DNA from: Thauera sedimentorum
GTDB taxonomy: Bacteria > Pseudomonadota > Gammaproteobacteria > Burkholderiales > Rhodocyclaceae
Reading direction: 5' to 3'
Length of the DNA stretch: 64,000 bases
NCBI RefSeq assembly: GCF_014489115.1
Contig: NZ_JACTAH010000002.1
Coordinates: forward strand, 1,098,586-1,162,585
Part shown: positions 25,831-34,164 of the stretch, piece by piece
Position numbering within the stretch: the first letter of the stretch is position 1
Layout of the letters: each line of letters opens with the position of its first letter
Notes under the pieces: generated by a model
Database searches by the model: none
What the model saw: the letters and a program-made list of their open reading frames with translations, nothing else
Told to the model about the DNA's origin: nothing
Made by a program: the position numbers and the translations under genes

Positions 25831-26640
25831 ATGTCTATCGCCCCGGATCTTGCAGTTGCGCTGCGTTTGATTGCCAGAGCGCGTTTCCCGTCGATGTCCT
25901 TGTGGCTGGTGGTCGTTGTGTTGGGTGCTGCATGGATGGCGGCGCAATTCAGTGGGCGTCAGCCGTCCACTGTTGCCCTTGATGTGGGGCTTTCGGTTAT
26001 CCGCTTCGGATTGCCGATAATCGGCATTCTGTTGCTTCAAGAACTAGTTTCACGTGAATTTGATCGCCGCCTCTTTCTGACATCTCTGACTTATCCTCGC
26101 CCGCGTTACCGTTTTCTGCTCGGTCGGTTGTTGGCTGTGGGCTGCATGCTCACCATCTTGCTAGGTGTTCTCGGGGTCTCACTGGCCGGGCTTGTTGGTT
26201 TGCTCGCTCGGGGCTATGAACAGGCGACGCCGGTGGCGCTTGGATGGCATTACTGGCTTACAGTCGGCTTCATACTGGTGGACTTGGTCGTGATCATCGC
26301 AATGGCCGTGCTTCTTGCCGTTGTGGCGGTTACTCCGAGCTTCGTGTTGATCGGCACCTTGGGATTCATGCTGGTTGCCCGTTCGTTCTCGACCATTGTT
26401 CAGATGCTCCAGCGCCAGACATGGCTTGTTCAGGATGCCGAGACGTATAGTTCTTCGCTCGGTTTGTTGGGGTATCTATTGCCCGACCTCGCTGCACTGG
26501 ATGTGCGCATGATTGCGCTCTATGGGCAGATGAACCTTCTCCCTGAGCAGTGGCCCTGGCATCTGGCAGGTGCTTTGGCATATGGCGCTGCCCTCATCGG
26601 TTTGGCGGTCTGGGCGCTGACACGCAGGCGCATGGCATGA
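25831..26640 (+). CDS. ABC-2-like exporter permease (PilI-like position)
   Basis: A 269-residue polytopic membrane protein with about six TM helices (for example LWLVVVVLGAAWMAAQF, FGLPIIGILLLQELV, LLAVGCMLTILLGVLGVSLAGLVGLLA and a final ALAYGAALIGLAVWAL). The pattern VSREFDRRLFLTSLTYPRPRYRFLLGRLLAV is typical of ABC-2 permeases. It overlaps the next gene by 4 bp and an ATPase gene follows that, so the three form one exporter. Permease, partner and ATPase genes next to a pilin recall pilGHI, needed for pilus biogenesis in Myxococcus. The identification as PilI is inferred from context only. Codon use is less GC-rich than the surroundings. Confidence 0.75.
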   Translation: MSIAPDLAVALRLIARARFPSMSLWLVVVVLGAAWMAAQFSGRQPSTVALDVGLSVIRFGLPIIGILLLQELVSREFDRRLFLTSLTYPRPRYRFLLGRLLAVGCMLTILLGVLGVSLAGLVGLLARGYEQATPVALGWHYWLTVGFILVDLVVIIAMAVLLAVVAVTPSFVLIGTLGFMLVARSFSTIVQMLQRQTWLVQDAETYSSSLGLLGYLLPDLAALDVRMIALYGQMNLLPEQWPWHLAGALAYGAALIGLAVWALTRRRMA

Positions 26641-27497
26641 CCATAGCCCGGGGAAGGGGTGGTCTAGTGGCCGCCATGGTTGGCTTCCTAGCGTTTGCCT
26701 TGCTCACTGTAGCTCGCGGGCCGTCAGCAAGTGCTCCACAATCCAAAGTTGCTGACCGCGTGGTCGTTGCTGCGCCTGTGCAGATACTGCTGTACGGGGG
26801 GGATCGTTTCCTCGCTGCTAACTTTGAAACGATTCGCGCAATGGCGACGCTCGACGATGATCCGGCAACGGTGGCGGCGAGTGCCTCCTTCCAGGTGCGT
26901 GTGCACCGTGTCGTGGCCGAACTAAATCCCTGCCAGGAGGACAACTACTACGTGGCGAATGCGATGCTCCCTTGGGGGGGGGCGCCATCGGAGGGGCTTG
27001 AGGTTCTGCGTGGGGCGATGGCTTGCCGGCAATGGGATGAGTTCCCTCCATTCTTCTACGGTTTCAATCAGTGGTTCTTTAACCGCGATGCAAAGGAAGC
27101 CCGTCGTGCGCTCGAGATGGCAGCTGGGCGTGCGAGGAGTCCTCAGAATGCAGCCACGATGAGACGGGTCGGCATCATGATTGAAGCTGGCGAGTATGCG
27201 GACGATCGCGCTGCACTGGCCTTTCTGGAACGAGAGCGCGAGCAGGCGGTAGACGACAAACTCATTGAAATGCTGGACAAGCGGGTCATGCGCTTGCAGG
27301 GCCTGATCGTGTTGCGTGAGGCGCAGGCGCAGTACGAGGCGACTACCGGCAGGCCGCTCATCAATCCACAGGCCTTGCTGGACAGTGGGGTGCTGGCCGT
27401 ATTGCCGCAGGATCCCTTGCGCTTGGGCTATGAGTTTGTCGACGGGCGGTTTCGCCTGCGGGAAATGAAGATTCCCGGTGCAGAGCGGCGGCAATGA
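26637..27497 (+). CDS. membrane-anchored hypothetical protein of the pilin-linked exporter
   Basis: A 286-residue protein with one N-terminal TM helix or uncleaved signal (LVAAMVGFLAFALLTVA), then a periplasmic, mostly helical domain with TPR-like hairpins (EGLEVLRGAMACRQWDEFPPFFYGFNQWFFNRDAKEARRALEMAAG). The C-terminal segment (PLINPQALLDSGVLAVLPQDPLRLGYEFVDGRF) resembles the short end module of pilus- and pseudopilin-associated proteins. It starts in an ATGA overlap with the permease gene. In position it corresponds to the third, poorly characterised member (PilG) of the Myxococcus pilGHI set. No enzymatic motif is visible. The GC content is again lower than average for the window. Confidence 0.65.
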   Translation: MTIARGRGGLVAAMVGFLAFALLTVARGPSASAPQSKVADRVVVAAPVQILLYGGDRFLAANFETIRAMATLDDDPATVAASASFQVRVHRVVAELNPCQEDNYYVANAMLPWGGAPSEGLEVLRGAMACRQWDEFPPFFYGFNQWFFNRDAKEARRALEMAAGRARSPQNAATMRRVGIMIEAGEYADDRAALAFLEREREQAVDDKLIEMLDKRVMRLQGLIVLREAQAQYEATTGRPLINPQALLDSGVLAVLPQDPLRLGYEFVDGRFRLREMKIPGAERRQ

Positions 27498-27552
27498 ATT
27501 GCTGTCCATGCTCCCGCGTCGGCGATCCAACATCAGCTTCAATGGGCGAAAA

Positions 27553-28500
27553 ATGAGTCAGGCGCTCGAATTCAGTTCTGTCAGCAAGATTTTCCGCACC
27601 CGCGGAAAAACCGTCCAGGCCTTGCGCGACGTCAGCTTCACCGTCTCCGAAGGCGAAGTGTTCGGCTTCGTCGGCCCCAACGGCGCGGGCAAGTCCACCA
27701 CCATCAAGGTGATGCTGGACGTCATCGACGACTACGAGGGCGAGGTACGCCTGTACGGCGTCTCCGCCCGTGACGCCGCCTCGCGCAAGGGCGTGGCCTA
27801 CGTGCCGGAATCCCCTGCGCTCTACGAGCAGTTCACCCCGCTCGAGATCCTGCGCATGGCGCTGGACATGTACGGCATCCGCCGCGACGACCGCGACGCC
27901 TGGTGCATGCGCTGGCTGGAGCGCTTCTCGGTGGCGGAGTACGCCAAGCGTGCGATCCGCCAGCTCTCCAAGGGCAACGTGCAGCGCGTGGCGCTGGCGC
28001 ATGCGCTGGTGGTGCAGCCGCGCCTGCTGGTGCTGGACGAGCCGCTCTCCGGCCTGGACCCGGTGGGGCGCAAGGACGTGGTGGAGATCCTCGCCGACTA
28101 CAAGGCGCAGGGCGGGGCGATCTTCCTGACCTCGCATGTGCTGCACGACGTCGAGCGCATCGCCGACCGCTTCGGCTTCATCCATCGCGGTCAACTGCTC
28201 ACCACCCGCGCGCCGCACGAGCTGGTGGCCGAGCGCGCCGACCGCTATCTGGTGCGCTACCAGGGCGGGGCCACGCTGGCCGCCGGGGCCCAGACGGTGC
28301 GCGAGGGCGAGTTCGAGCTGGAACTGGCGCAGGCCGAGCTGCCGGCCTTCATCGAGCGCCTGCAGCAGGACGGCGGGCGCATCGTCACCGTGAAGCCGGC
28401 GATGACGCTGGAGGCGGTGTTCTTCCAGGTGCTGGAAGGCGCGCTGGGGCCGGGGGCGATGAGCGGCGACACGTCACAGGCGGCCGCATCTGCCGGCTAG
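27553..28500 (+). CDS. ABC transporter ATPase (PilH-like position)
   Basis: A 315-residue ABC-2-type ATPase. It has Walker A GPNGAGKS, a Q-loop region near VPESPALYEQFTP, signature LSKGNVQRV (a variant of LSGGQ), Walker B LLVLDEP and H-loop LTSHVLHDVERI, followed by a C-terminal regulatory extension of about 90 residues. It would power the permease two genes upstream. Start choice is uncertain: ATG at 27553 gives the family N-terminus (SQALEFSSVSKIF), while ATG at 27508 or TTG/ATG codons further upstream are in frame. Codon use changes sharply to high GC at about 27560, so this gene has the host style, unlike its two neighbours. Confidence 0.85.
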   Translation: MSQALEFSSVSKIFRTRGKTVQALRDVSFTVSEGEVFGFVGPNGAGKSTTIKVMLDVIDDYEGEVRLYGVSARDAASRKGVAYVPESPALYEQFTPLEILRMALDMYGIRRDDRDAWCMRWLERFSVAEYAKRAIRQLSKGNVQRVALAHALVVQPRLLVLDEPLSGLDPVGRKDVVEILADYKAQGGAIFLTSHVLHDVERIADRFGFIHRGQLLTTRAPHELVAERADRYLVRYQGGATLAAGAQTVREGEFELELAQAELPAFIERLQQDGGRIVTVKPAMTLEAVFFQVLEGALGPGAMSGDTSQAAASAG

Positions 28501-28519
28501 CGGAGAACTTTCGGTGCGC

Positions 28520-28546
28520 TTAGCACTCTCATTGGCCGAGTGCTAA
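28520..28546 (+). promoter_or_regulatory. CIRCE element (HrcA operator) upstream of rpoH
   Basis: TTAGCACTC-N9-GAGTGCTAA is an exact match to the CIRCE consensus. It lies 28 bp before the rpoH ATG. HrcA binding here would place sigma-32 synthesis under heat-shock repressor control. Confidence 0.95.
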
Positions 28547-28573
28547 AATCGCTTCCGAAGGAGGTTCCTGCAC

Positions 28574-29425
<852 letters not shown>

Positions 29426-29442
29426 GGCGCGGCGAACGCCGC

Positions 29443-29521
29443 ATGTAGGAGCGGCCTTGGCCGCGATGCGGCGTCATTTACACCCCGAACCGTCGCAATC
29501 GCGGCCAAGGCCGCTCCTACG
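29443..29521. repeat. REP-like palindromic element
   Basis: TGTAGGAGCGGCCTTGGCCG faces CAATCGCGGCCAAGGCCGCT between rpoH and the convergent sco gene; it may act as a bidirectional transcription barrier. Confidence 0.87.
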
Positions 29522-29564
29522 CGATCCTGCATGGCCCGCAGCCGAGTAATGGCTGCCCGGCCCG

Positions 29565-30164
29565 CTACTTCCCTGCCAGCAGCATGCGGATGTCCGCCGC
29601 CATGTTCTCCGCGCTCTCGCCGTGCTTTACGTACAGCCGCACCCGGCCCTGCGGGTCGAAGATGTAGGTGCCGGCGGAGTGGTCGATGGTGTAGTTCATG
29701 CCGCTGGTGTCGCCGCTCTTGCGGTAGTAGATGCGGAATTCCTTGGCGACCTCGGCGGTTTGCGCCAGCGTGCCGTAGAGGCCGAGGAAGCGCGGGTCGA
29801 AGGCGGGAACGTATTCGGCGAGCAGGGCCTGGGTGTCGCGCTCCGGGTCGACGGTGACGAACAGCGCCTGTACCCGCTCGGCGTCCGGGCCGAGCAGGCG
29901 CATGACTTCGTTCATGGTCATCAGGCTGGTCGGGCACACGTCCGGGCACTGGGTGAAGCCAAAGAACAACGTGACGACCTTGCCGCGAAAATCCTGCAGC
30001 GTACGCGGCTGACCGTTGTGGTCGGTCAGCGCGAGGCTCTTGCCGTAGGGCGCGCCGGTGATGTCGGTGTTGCGGAAGCTCGGTGGCGGTTCGCCGCAGG
30101 CGGTGAGCAGGACGGCCGCGAACAGGGCGGCGATAAAGACGAACGGTTGACGGCAAGCGGGCAT
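29565..30164 (-). CDS. SCO1/SenC copper chaperone lipoprotein
   Basis: A 199-residue thioredoxin-fold protein with a lipobox LLTAC (Cys23), the copper-binding pair C73/C77 in TQCPDVCP, and the third ligand H162 in TIDHSAG. SCO proteins deliver copper to, or keep reduced, the CuA site of cytochrome oxidase subunit II. The motif set is complete. The start at 30164 (MPACRQPFVF) is chosen because it gives the signal/lipobox architecture; upstream in-frame codons overlap ctaB. It is last in the oxidase assembly gene run on the minus strand. Confidence 0.92.
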   Translation of the reverse strand: MPACRQPFVFIAALFAAVLLTACGEPPPSFRNTDITGAPYGKSLALTDHNGQPRTLQDFRGKVVTLFFGFTQCPDVCPTSLMTMNEVMRLLGPDAERVQALFVTVDPERDTQALLAEYVPAFDPRFLGLYGTLAQTAEVAKEFRIYYRKSGDTSGMNYTIDHSAGTYIFDPQGRVRLYVKHGESAENMAADIRMLLAGK

Positions 30165-30198
30165 GTGGGGGCAAGGCGGGGCCGGGCGGCCCCGACGT

Positions 30199-31098
30199 TC
30201 AGAACGGCAGGTAGTGGTCGGCGAGCAGCGCGGCGAACAGGGCCGCCAGATACACGATGGAATAGCGGAAGGTGCGCCGCGCGAGCGGGTCACTGTAATC
30301 CACGTACAGCCGCCAGGCAAACCCGATGAAGCGCGCGCCCAGCAGCACCGCAGCGGCCAGATAGACCCAGCCGCTCATGCGGGTGGCGAAGGGCAGCAGG
30401 CTGACGCCGAACAGGATCAGCGTGTACAGCAGCACCGACAGGCGGGTGAACTCGGAGCCGTGGGTGACCGGCAGCATCGGCAGCCCGGCACGCGCGTAGT
30501 CCGCGGTGCGGTAGAGCGCCAGCGCCCAGAAATGCGGTGGCGTCCAGGCAAAGATGATCAGGAAGAGCAGCAGCGCGTCGGCGCTGACCTCGCCGGTGAC
30601 CGCGGCCCAGCCCAGCACCGGCGGCATTGCACCGGACGCGCCGCCGATGACGATGTTCTGCGGTGTGCGCGGCTTTAGCAGCATGGTGTAGACCACCGCG
30701 TAGCCGACGAAGGTGGCCAGGGTCAGCCACATGGTGAGCGGGTTCACCAGCAGGTAGAGGATGGCCAGCCCGCTGCCGCCGAGCGCGGCCGAGAACACCG
30801 CGACCTCCGTGGAGTCGAGCTCGCCGCGCGGCAGCGGGCGGCCGCGGGTGCGGGCCATGTGGGCGTCGATGCGCTGCTCGATCAGGCAGTTCATCGCTGC
30901 TGCAGCGCCGGCGACGGCGGCGATGCCGATGGTGGCCGCCAGCACGGTGGCCGGTGAGGGCAGGCCCTCCGGTAGGGCGAGGAACATGCCGATCACCGCG
31001 CAGAACACGATCAGCGTGTTCACCCGCGGCTTGGTGAGCAGGTAGTAGGCGTGCAGCCGGCGGGCGGAGAGGTGGTGGCCGAGGGCGAGGGTTCTCAT
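30199..31098 (-). CDS. ctaB: protoheme IX farnesyltransferase (heme o synthase)
   Basis: A 299-residue UbiA-family prenyltransferase with nine predicted TM helices. Signature motifs are [37 protein letters not shown] (the NxxxDxxxD-type Asp-rich site) and the second loop [24 protein letters not shown]. It converts heme b to heme o, the precursor of the heme a used by the oxidase encoded downstream in the same cluster. It begins 4 bp after the ctaA stop, implying co-transcription. Confidence 0.95.
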   Translation of the reverse strand: MRTLALGHHLSARRLHAYYLLTKPRVNTLIVFCAVIGMFLALPEGLPSPATVLAATIGIAAVAGAAAAMNCLIEQRIDAHMARTRGRPLPRGELDSTEVAVFSAALGGSGLAILYLLVNPLTMWLTLATFVGYAVVYTMLLKPRTPQNIVIGGASGAMPPVLGWAAVTGEVSADALLLFLIIFAWTPPHFWALALYRTADYARAGLPMLPVTHGSEFTRLSVLLYTLILFGVSLLPFATRMSGWVYLAAAVLLGARFIGFAWRLYVDYSDPLARRTFRYSIVYLAALFAALLADHYLPF

Positions 31099-31102
31099 GG
31101 CG

Positions 31103-32242
31103 TCAGGCCTCCTGCGGGTTAGAGGATAGAGCTGCCAAGGCGGCGGTTTGCTCCTCCCCCTTCAAGGGGGAGGTTGGGAGGGGGATGGGGTGATCCGTGT
31201 GTTGGTTGGAACCCATCCCCACCCCAACCCTCCCCTTGAAGGGGAGGGAGCGGGTGCATGCGAGAGTGAAGTTCACCCACACCATCACCCCCACCAGCAG
31301 CGCGGCGCCGGCGTTGTGGGCCACGGCGAGCGGCAGCGGCAGGCTGAGGAGCACGTTGGCGATGCCCAGTCCCACTTGCACCGCGAGCGCGGCGAGCAGC
31401 GCGATGCCGGCGTCGCGGCTGCCCGGCCGGCGCATGAGTGCGGCGCCCAGCACGAGCAGGAAACCGCCGGCCACCAGCGCGCCAAGCCGGTGCGTCCAGT
31501 GGATGGCGGTGAGTGCGGCCAGCGACAGCAGCTCACCGTCGGCGGTCATGCCGAGTTCGCGGACCACGTGGAAGGCGTTGGCGTAGTCGGCCTCCGGCCA
31601 GTAGCTGCCGTGGCAGGCGGGGAAGTCGGTGCACGCGAGCGCCGCGTAATTGGTGCTGGTCCAGCCGCCGAGGGCGATCTGCCCGACCAGCAGCACGAAA
31701 CCGGCTGCGGCGGCGAGGCGCAGCGGAGCGGAAGCGCCGGCGGCGAGGTTCGCTTGGCGCCGCGGCGCGGCGTACGCGCGCAGTGCCAGCCAGCTCAGCA
31801 GTGCCAGCGTGGTGAGTCCGCCCAGCAGATGGGCGGTGACGATGGCGGGCTTGAGCAGCAGGGTGACGGTCCACTTGCCGAGCAGGCCCTGGAAGATCAC
31901 CACGCCGACCAGTACCATGGCCACGCCGGGCGCGCTGCCGGGCTCGGCGCGCCGCCGCCAGGCGAGCACCGCGATGGCGATGATCACCAGGCCCAGGGTG
32001 GCGGCGAGGTAGCGGTGCACCATCTCCTTCCAGGCCTTGGGCAGGCTGACCGGGCCGTGCGGGTCGGCGGCGTGGGCGGCGCGGATGTCGTCGGCGGCGT
32101 GCGCCGGGCTGAGCTGCCCGTAGCAGCCGGGCCAGTCCGGGCAGCCCAGGCCGGCGTCGGCCAGGCGCACATAGGCGCCGAACACCACCACCACGGCGGT
32201 GAGCAGCAGGGCGAGCAGTACGAGACGGCGGTAGAGCCCCAT
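31103..32242 (-). CDS. ctaA: heme A synthase (COX15/CtaA)
   Basis: A 379-residue polytopic enzyme that oxidises heme o to heme a. Landmarks are the N-terminal [16 protein letters not shown] cysteine motif, HRYLAATLG with a heme-ligand His, the repeat half with [25 protein letters not shown], and [13 protein letters not shown] at 32242 ([14 protein letters not shown]) begins directly before TM1. The last 45 residues or so (from about TRSLPFKG) are not typical CtaA sequence. They are translated from a palindromic repeat that lies in frame in the 3' end of the gene, so the native C-terminus may have been replaced. Confidence 0.93.
   Translation of the reverse strand: MGLYRRLVLLALLLTAVVVVFGAYVRLADAGLGCPDWPGCYGQLSPAHAADDIRAAHAADPHGPVSLPKAWKEMVHRYLAATLGLVIIAIAVLAWRRRAEPGSAPGVAMVLVGVVIFQGLLGKWTVTLLLKPAIVTAHLLGGLTTLALLSWLALRAYAAPRRQANLAAGASAPLRLAAAAGFVLLVGQIALGGWTSTNYAALACTDFPACHGSYWPEADYANAFHVVRELGMTADGELLSLAALTAIHWTHRLGALVAGGFLLVLGAALMRRPGSRDAGIALLAALAVQVGLGIANVLLSLPLPLAVAHNAGAALLVGVMVWVNFTLACTRSLPFKGRVGVGMGSNQHTDHPIPLPTSPLKGEEQTAALAALSSNPQEA
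31150..31252. repeat. inverted-repeat element inside the 3' end of ctaA
   Basis: Two GC-rich arms of about 36 bp (left arm containing CCCCCTTCAAGGGGGAGG, right arm CCTCCCCTTGAAGGGGAGG) are nearly complementary around a spacer of about 22 bp. This is a different family from the GGAGCGGCC elements. The coding frame passes through it and yields the motif [11 protein letters not shown] and [11 protein letters not shown] at the CtaA C-terminus. Confidence 0.85.
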
Positions 32243-32244
32243 CC

Positions 32245-32874
32245 TTACCTCCCCAGGGCGGAATACTTCAGCAGGCGCTGCAGGTCCTTGACCATGCGCT
32301 TGGGGTCGGCCGCGGGCGGGAAGCGCATCATCGCGTTGCCCAGCGGATCGACCAGGTAGATGTGCGCGCCGGTCGCCGCGCCGGGCAGGGCGGCGAGCCA
32401 GGCGGGGTCGGCGGCGATGCGGGCGATGCGCAGGCCGTCGGCATCCTCGCCTGGGATGGCGGCGGCCGGGGCATGGTCGGTGAGCAGCCACACGCGGGCG
32501 ACGCGCTCCATCTCCTTGCCCTGTGCGAGACGGACCTGGCGCAGGGTGTGCAGGGCGGCGAGACAGGGTTCTCCGCAGGCGGCAGGACCCGCGTGCACCA
32601 GGGTCCAGCGGCCCTCGAACTCCGCTGCGGTGAGCGGCGGCTGGTCGGCCGCAGCCTGCAGTCCGGCCGTTGGCAAGGGCGTGGGGGTGATCAGCTCGCC
32701 GTAGTTCGTCCGCCCGTCCGGCTGCCAGACGTAGAAGGCCAGGTAGGAGGCGACCACCGGCAGCACGCAGACCAGGGCCAGCAGCAGCAGGGTGCGCCGG
32801 GCGCGGGCGCGCTCCGCGGGCGGGAGTGTGCGCGGCGGTGCGGAGCGGGGATCATTCAGCACGGTGCTGGACAT
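32245..32874 (-). CDS. Sco-like membrane protein of the cytochrome oxidase cluster
   Basis: A 209-residue protein with one N-terminal TM helix (TLLLLALVCVLPVVASYLAFYVW) and a periplasmic thioredoxin-like domain. The SCO-type cysteine pair appears as CGEPC in the sequence VHAGPAACGEPCLAALHTLRQV, and a C-terminal HIYLVDPLGNAMMRF strand is similar to SCO proteins. The SCO third ligand His is not evident. It lies between surf1 and ctaA and is present at this position in many betaproteobacteria; a role in copper or thiol handling during oxidase assembly is likely but not demonstrated. Confidence 0.75.
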   Translation of the reverse strand: MSSTVLNDPRSAPPRTLPPAERARARRTLLLLALVCVLPVVASYLAFYVWQPDGRTNYGELITPTPLPTAGLQAAADQPPLTAAEFEGRWTLVHAGPAACGEPCLAALHTLRQVRLAQGKEMERVARVWLLTDHAPAAAIPGEDADGLRIARIAADPAWLAALPGAATGAHIYLVDPLGNAMMRFPPAADPKRMVKDLQRLLKYSALGR

Positions 32875-33598
32875 CTTGTGTCCTCCGGAAAATGCGCCAC
32901 AGGTACAGGGCGGTCAGGGCGGCGGCGAGTACGGCCATGGCGAACCACTGCAACGCGTAGCCGCGGTGGCGGTCGATGCCGGCGTCCGGGCGCGGCCAGT
33001 CGCGTACCAGCCCGTCGCTGGCAGCGCCGGTCTGCTGCAGGTAGAAGCCCGCCAGTGGCAGGCCGGTGGCGGCGCGCCAGGCGTCGAGGTCGATGGCCTG
33101 CCAGCGGGCGCCGTCCATGGCACTGTTCGCGCCGTCGTTCGCCAGGGTGAAGGATTCACCGGGCACGCGGGCCTGGCCGGTGAGCCCGGCGGGGCCGTCT
33201 GGCGTGGTCACGGCCGGCAACCGGGTGCGGTCGGCGCCGGCGGCGATCCAGCCGCGCGCCACCATGACCCAGCGGCCGCTGTCCTGGTCATGGAAGGGGG
33301 CGAACACGTGGTAGCCGGCGCGCCCCTGGTGGATGCGGTTGTCCAGGTAGAACAGATGCCGGGGGTGCCATTCGCCACGCAGCGCGAGCGGCGTCCATTC
33401 CGGCGGATCGTCCTGGCCGAGTGCTGCGGGCGCCTGCGCGCTGCGCTGCTCGATGGCCTGCTGCAGCGCGCTCTTCTCGGCCGCGCGGCGCAACTGCCAG
33501 TTGCCCAGCTGGACGGTGAGCAGCACCGTGGCAAGTCCGGCCAGCAGGGGCAGCGCGAGGACGCTAAACTTCCGGAAACGCCCCGGGAGAGTGTCCAT
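32852..33598 (-). CDS. SURF1 family cytochrome oxidase assembly protein
   Basis: A 248-residue protein with the SURF1 architecture: N-terminal TM helix (FSVLALPLLAGLATVLLTVQLGNWQL, containing the G-x-W-Q-x-x-R signature), a periplasmic domain (ALRGEWHPRHLFYLDNRIHQGRAGYHVFAPF), and a C-terminal TM helix after HRGYALQWFAMA. SURF1 helps insert heme a into subunit I. The chosen ATG at 33598 shares two bases with the ATG of the divergent DUF2909 gene. It overlaps the following Sco-like gene by 23 bp. A longer start upstream is possible but lies inside the divergent gene. Confidence 0.9.
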   Translation of the reverse strand: MDTLPGRFRKFSVLALPLLAGLATVLLTVQLGNWQLRRAAEKSALQQAIEQRSAQAPAALGQDDPPEWTPLALRGEWHPRHLFYLDNRIHQGRAGYHVFAPFHDQDSGRWVMVARGWIAAGADRTRLPAVTTPDGPAGLTGQARVPGESFTLANDGANSAMDGARWQAIDLDAWRAATGLPLAGFYLQQTGAASDGLVRDWPRPDAGIDRHRGYALQWFAMAVLAAALTALYLWRIFRRTQDVQHRAE

Positions 33599-33788
33599 GC
33601 GTGTGGTCGTCGTGCTGTTTCTGGTGCTCATCGTCGGCAGCCTGTTGTCGGCCCTCGGCTTCCTGCTGCGCGACAAGGGTGGCCAGCGCACCGCGCGCGC
33701 GCTGGCGCTGCGGGTGGGGCTGTCGATTACCTTGTTCACACTGCTCATGCTCGGTTATGCCTCAGGGCTGATTACCGGCAAGCTGTAG
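33597..33788 (+). CDS. DUF2909 twin-transmembrane protein
   Basis: A 63-residue protein made of two TM helices (VVVVLFLVLIVGSLLSALGFLL and ALRVGLSITLFTLLMLGYASGLI) joined by the charged loop RDKGGQRTARAL. This matches small twin-TM proteins found beside surf1 and ctaE in betaproteobacteria. It reads opposite to its neighbours and starts in the same CCATGC as surf1. The function is unknown; association with the oxidase is by location. Confidence 0.82.
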   Translation: MRVVVVLFLVLIVGSLLSALGFLLRDKGGQRTARALALRVGLSITLFTLLMLGYASGLITGKL

Positions 33789-33805
33789 CCGGCGAGTGGT
33801 CCTGC

Positions 33806-34113
33806 TGTAGGAGCGGCCTTGGCCGCGATCCCTGCGGTGGCATGTGGTACGGCCGCAATCGCGGGCAAGCCCGCTCCTACAGCTTGTAGCCGGGGTGCCG
33901 GGACGCCGCGCGATCCGGCCGTAGGAGCGGCCTTGGCCGCGATTCCCGCGGTGGCATGTGCCACGGCCGCGATCGCGGGCAAGCCCGCTCCTACAGCTTG
34001 TGCCCGGGGTGCGGGGGCATTGTGTGATCCGTCTGTAGGAGCGGCCTTGGCCGCGATCCCCGCAGTGGCATGTGCCACGGCCGCAGTCGCGGGCAGGCCC
34101 GTTCCTGCGGCCG
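33806..34113. repeat. tandem array of three 114-bp REP-containing units
   Basis: Units begin with TAGGAGCGGCCTTGGCCGCG at 33808, 33922 and 34036, exactly 114 bp apart. Each contains a GGCATGTG spacer and closes with CGCGGGCAAGCCCGCTCC (unit 3 is degenerate: CGCGGGCAGGCCCGTTCC). The array fills the 376-bp gap between the DUF2909 gene and ctaE. The open frames on either strand here are repeat artefacts. Confidence 0.92.
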
Positions 34114-34164
34114 AAATGGCCGATCGCCACGCAGCGGGAAGGGGCGCTCCGCTTTTCATCCGGC

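Noticed and set aside
33808..34113. Possible CRISPR array (regularly spaced repeats)
   Set aside because: The 114-bp units are similar along their whole length, the repeats are REP palindromes, and there are no short unique spacers or cas genes.
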